This document shows, piece by piece, positions 7,179 to 8,241 of a stretch of DNA of 8,241 nucleotides. The stretch spans positions 171,201 through 179,441 of the forward strand of contig DKIT01000067.1 of NCBI GenBank assembly GCA_002454415.1, read 5' to 3'. Position numbers and translations under genes: made by a program. The notes under the pieces were generated by a model. The model saw only the letters and a program-made list of their open reading frames with translations. It was not told the DNA's origin and searched no databases. Numbering within the stretch: the first letter of the stretch is position 1; every line of letters begins with the position of its first letter. This DNA is from Sphingobacterium sp. UBA6711. Lineage in GTDB: Bacteria; Bacteroidota; Bacteroidia; Sphingobacteriales; Sphingobacteriaceae.

Positions 7179-8241
7179 ATGGCTAAGTTTTACAAAGTTG
7201 GACTGTCTGCTATGATGATGTTTACTGTGGGTGCGAGTATGGCACAGCAGAAAATTTCAATTACGGGGCGGATTACAGACAGTCAAGGAGCACCTTTAGT
7301 AGGTGTAACGATTCGAGAAAAGGGTGGAAGTGCTTCTACTTCTACAAATACCACTGGTAGCTATTCACTGCCCGTGAATTCTAATGCGACACTCATAATT
7401 ACATTTGTTGGTTACCAAAATCAGGAAGTTGCTGTTAATGGGCGCAATGTCATTAATGTTACGATGGAAGAAACGAGTGCGGCGATTGACGAAGTTGTTG
7501 TGGTGGGTTATGGACAACAGAAGAAGGCTAAATTGTTAGGTTCGGTTGCTACGATCGATGGCAAGAAGCTCGAAAGCAGAGCAGTAACAAATGTTTCCTC
7601 AGCGCTCTCGGGGCTCGCTGCTGGTGTTCAGGTGAAAGTCGGTAATGGTAAGCCTGGTAGTGATGGAGCGACCATTCGCGTACGTGGTACAGGTACCATG
7701 AACAATAACGATGCTTTGGTGATTATTGACGGTATTCAAGGGGTAATGGATGCGGTAAATCCGGAAGATATTGAAACAATATCGGTATTAAAGGATGCTT
7801 CCTCAGCAGCGATATACGGTGCGCGGGCGGCGAATGGAGTTATTGTCATTACAACAAAGAAAGGAAAAGGCGGACAAGCACCGCAAATAAAATATTCGGG
7901 GTTGTTTTCGAGAACAACGCCAAGCGCGAAGCCTGAATTTGTAAGCGATTATTTGAGGCATATGAACTTGTTTCAAGAAGCTGCAGAAAATATAGGCGAG
8001 AAAGGTCCATATACCCAGAGTGCTATCGATATCTGGACGGCGGCAAATGCTGATCCAAATGGTTTGACCGCTCAGGCCATACCAAATTATGTTGCATATC
8101 CCAATAACAACTGGGGAGATTGGATTTATGAGGACGCTTGGCTAAAGAGTCATAATGTCAGTGTTTTGGGGGGTAGTGAAAATATACGCTACAACCTATC
8201 GGGTAGAATACAAGACAATCCTGGCATTATGCACAATACAG
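7179..8241 (+). CDS. SusC-like TonB-dependent outer-membrane receptor, N-terminal part (3' end outside window)
   Basis: The frame is open from ATG 7179 to the window edge, giving 354 residues of a family usually near 1000. SusC proteins form the outer-membrane barrel that imports oligosaccharides, with a SusD lipoprotein as lid and energy from TonB. Visible parts are a signal peptide (1-22, likely cleavage after SMA), a carboxypeptidase-regulatory-like domain (about 26-98, with VGVTI and FVGYQ), the DEVVVVGYG segment (104-112) starting the plug, and the plug domain (about 115-230) with the SusC-typical VRGTGTMNNNDALVIIDG and ISVLKDASSAAIYG blocks; barrel strands begin near 235. There is no N-terminal STN domain, so control by an anti-sigma pathway is unlikely. 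The start is supported by the signal peptide. It is divergent from the HTCS gene, whose product probably activates it. A SusD gene is expected just beyond the right edge. The transported glycan is unknown. Confidence 0.95.
   Translation, partial: MAKFYKVGLSAMMMFTVGASMAQQKISITGRITDSQGAPLVGVTIREKGGSASTSTNTTGSYSLPVNSNATLIITFVGYQNQEVAVNGRNVINVTMEETSAAIDEVVVVGYGQQKKAKLLGSVATIDGKKLESRAVTNVSSALSGLAAGVQVKVGNGKPGSDGATIRVRGTGTMNNNDALVIIDGIQGVMDAVNPEDIETISVLKDASSAAIYGARAANGVIVITTKKGKGGQAPQIKYSGLFSRTTPSAKPEFVSDYLRHMNLFQEAAENIGEKGPYTQSAIDIWTAANADPNGLTAQAIPNYVAYPNNNWGDWIYEDAWLKSHNVSVLGGSENIRYNLSGRIQDNPGIMHNT

Overview
The window looks like part of a polysaccharide-utilisation region from a Bacteroidota chromosome, most likely Sphingobacteriaceae (Sphingobacterium or Pedobacter type). 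This rests on a SusC-type TonB-dependent receptor, a hybrid two-component regulator (HTCS) fusing sensor, kinase, receiver and AraC-type DNA-binding domain, moderately AT-rich DNA, and A-rich gene starts without clear Shine-Dalgarno sequences. Genus-level placement is an inference.

Layout. Bases 1-1574 (+) hold the C-terminal two thirds of a GH95-like glycoside hydrolase that begins left of the window. Bases 1575-1787 are non-coding as they stand, but contain short readable peptides in alternating frames that look like the decayed 3' end of a lost gene. Bases 1788-3038 (+) encode a complete secreted GH88 unsaturated glucuronyl hydrolase, closed by a strong intrinsic terminator at 3060-3099. 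Bases 3175-7041 (-) encode a complete 1288-residue HTCS, convergent with the GH88 gene. Bases 7042-7178 are a divergent intergenic region with a striking direct repeat, a probable operator. Bases 7179-8241 (+) are the first 354 codons of a SusC-like outer-membrane receptor that runs off the right edge.

How the genes could work together. The SusC-like protein, with a SusD partner expected beyond the right edge, would import oligosaccharides across the outer membrane. The GH88 enzyme would remove unsaturated uronic acids left by a polysaccharide lyase, and the GH95-like enzyme would remove a terminal sugar. The HTCS would sense a breakdown product in the periplasm and switch on the susC operon through the repeats. 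The terminator and gene orientations leave open whether the left glycosidases and the right susC unit are one locus or two abutting loci. No polysaccharide lyase is visible, so the glycan is not identified. I see no RNA gene, insertion sequence or CRISPR array. The most unusual signals are the 23-bp-period operator-like repeat, the decayed coding fragment, and the altered catalytic-base motif in the GH95-like enzyme. None of them by itself demonstrates a new system.
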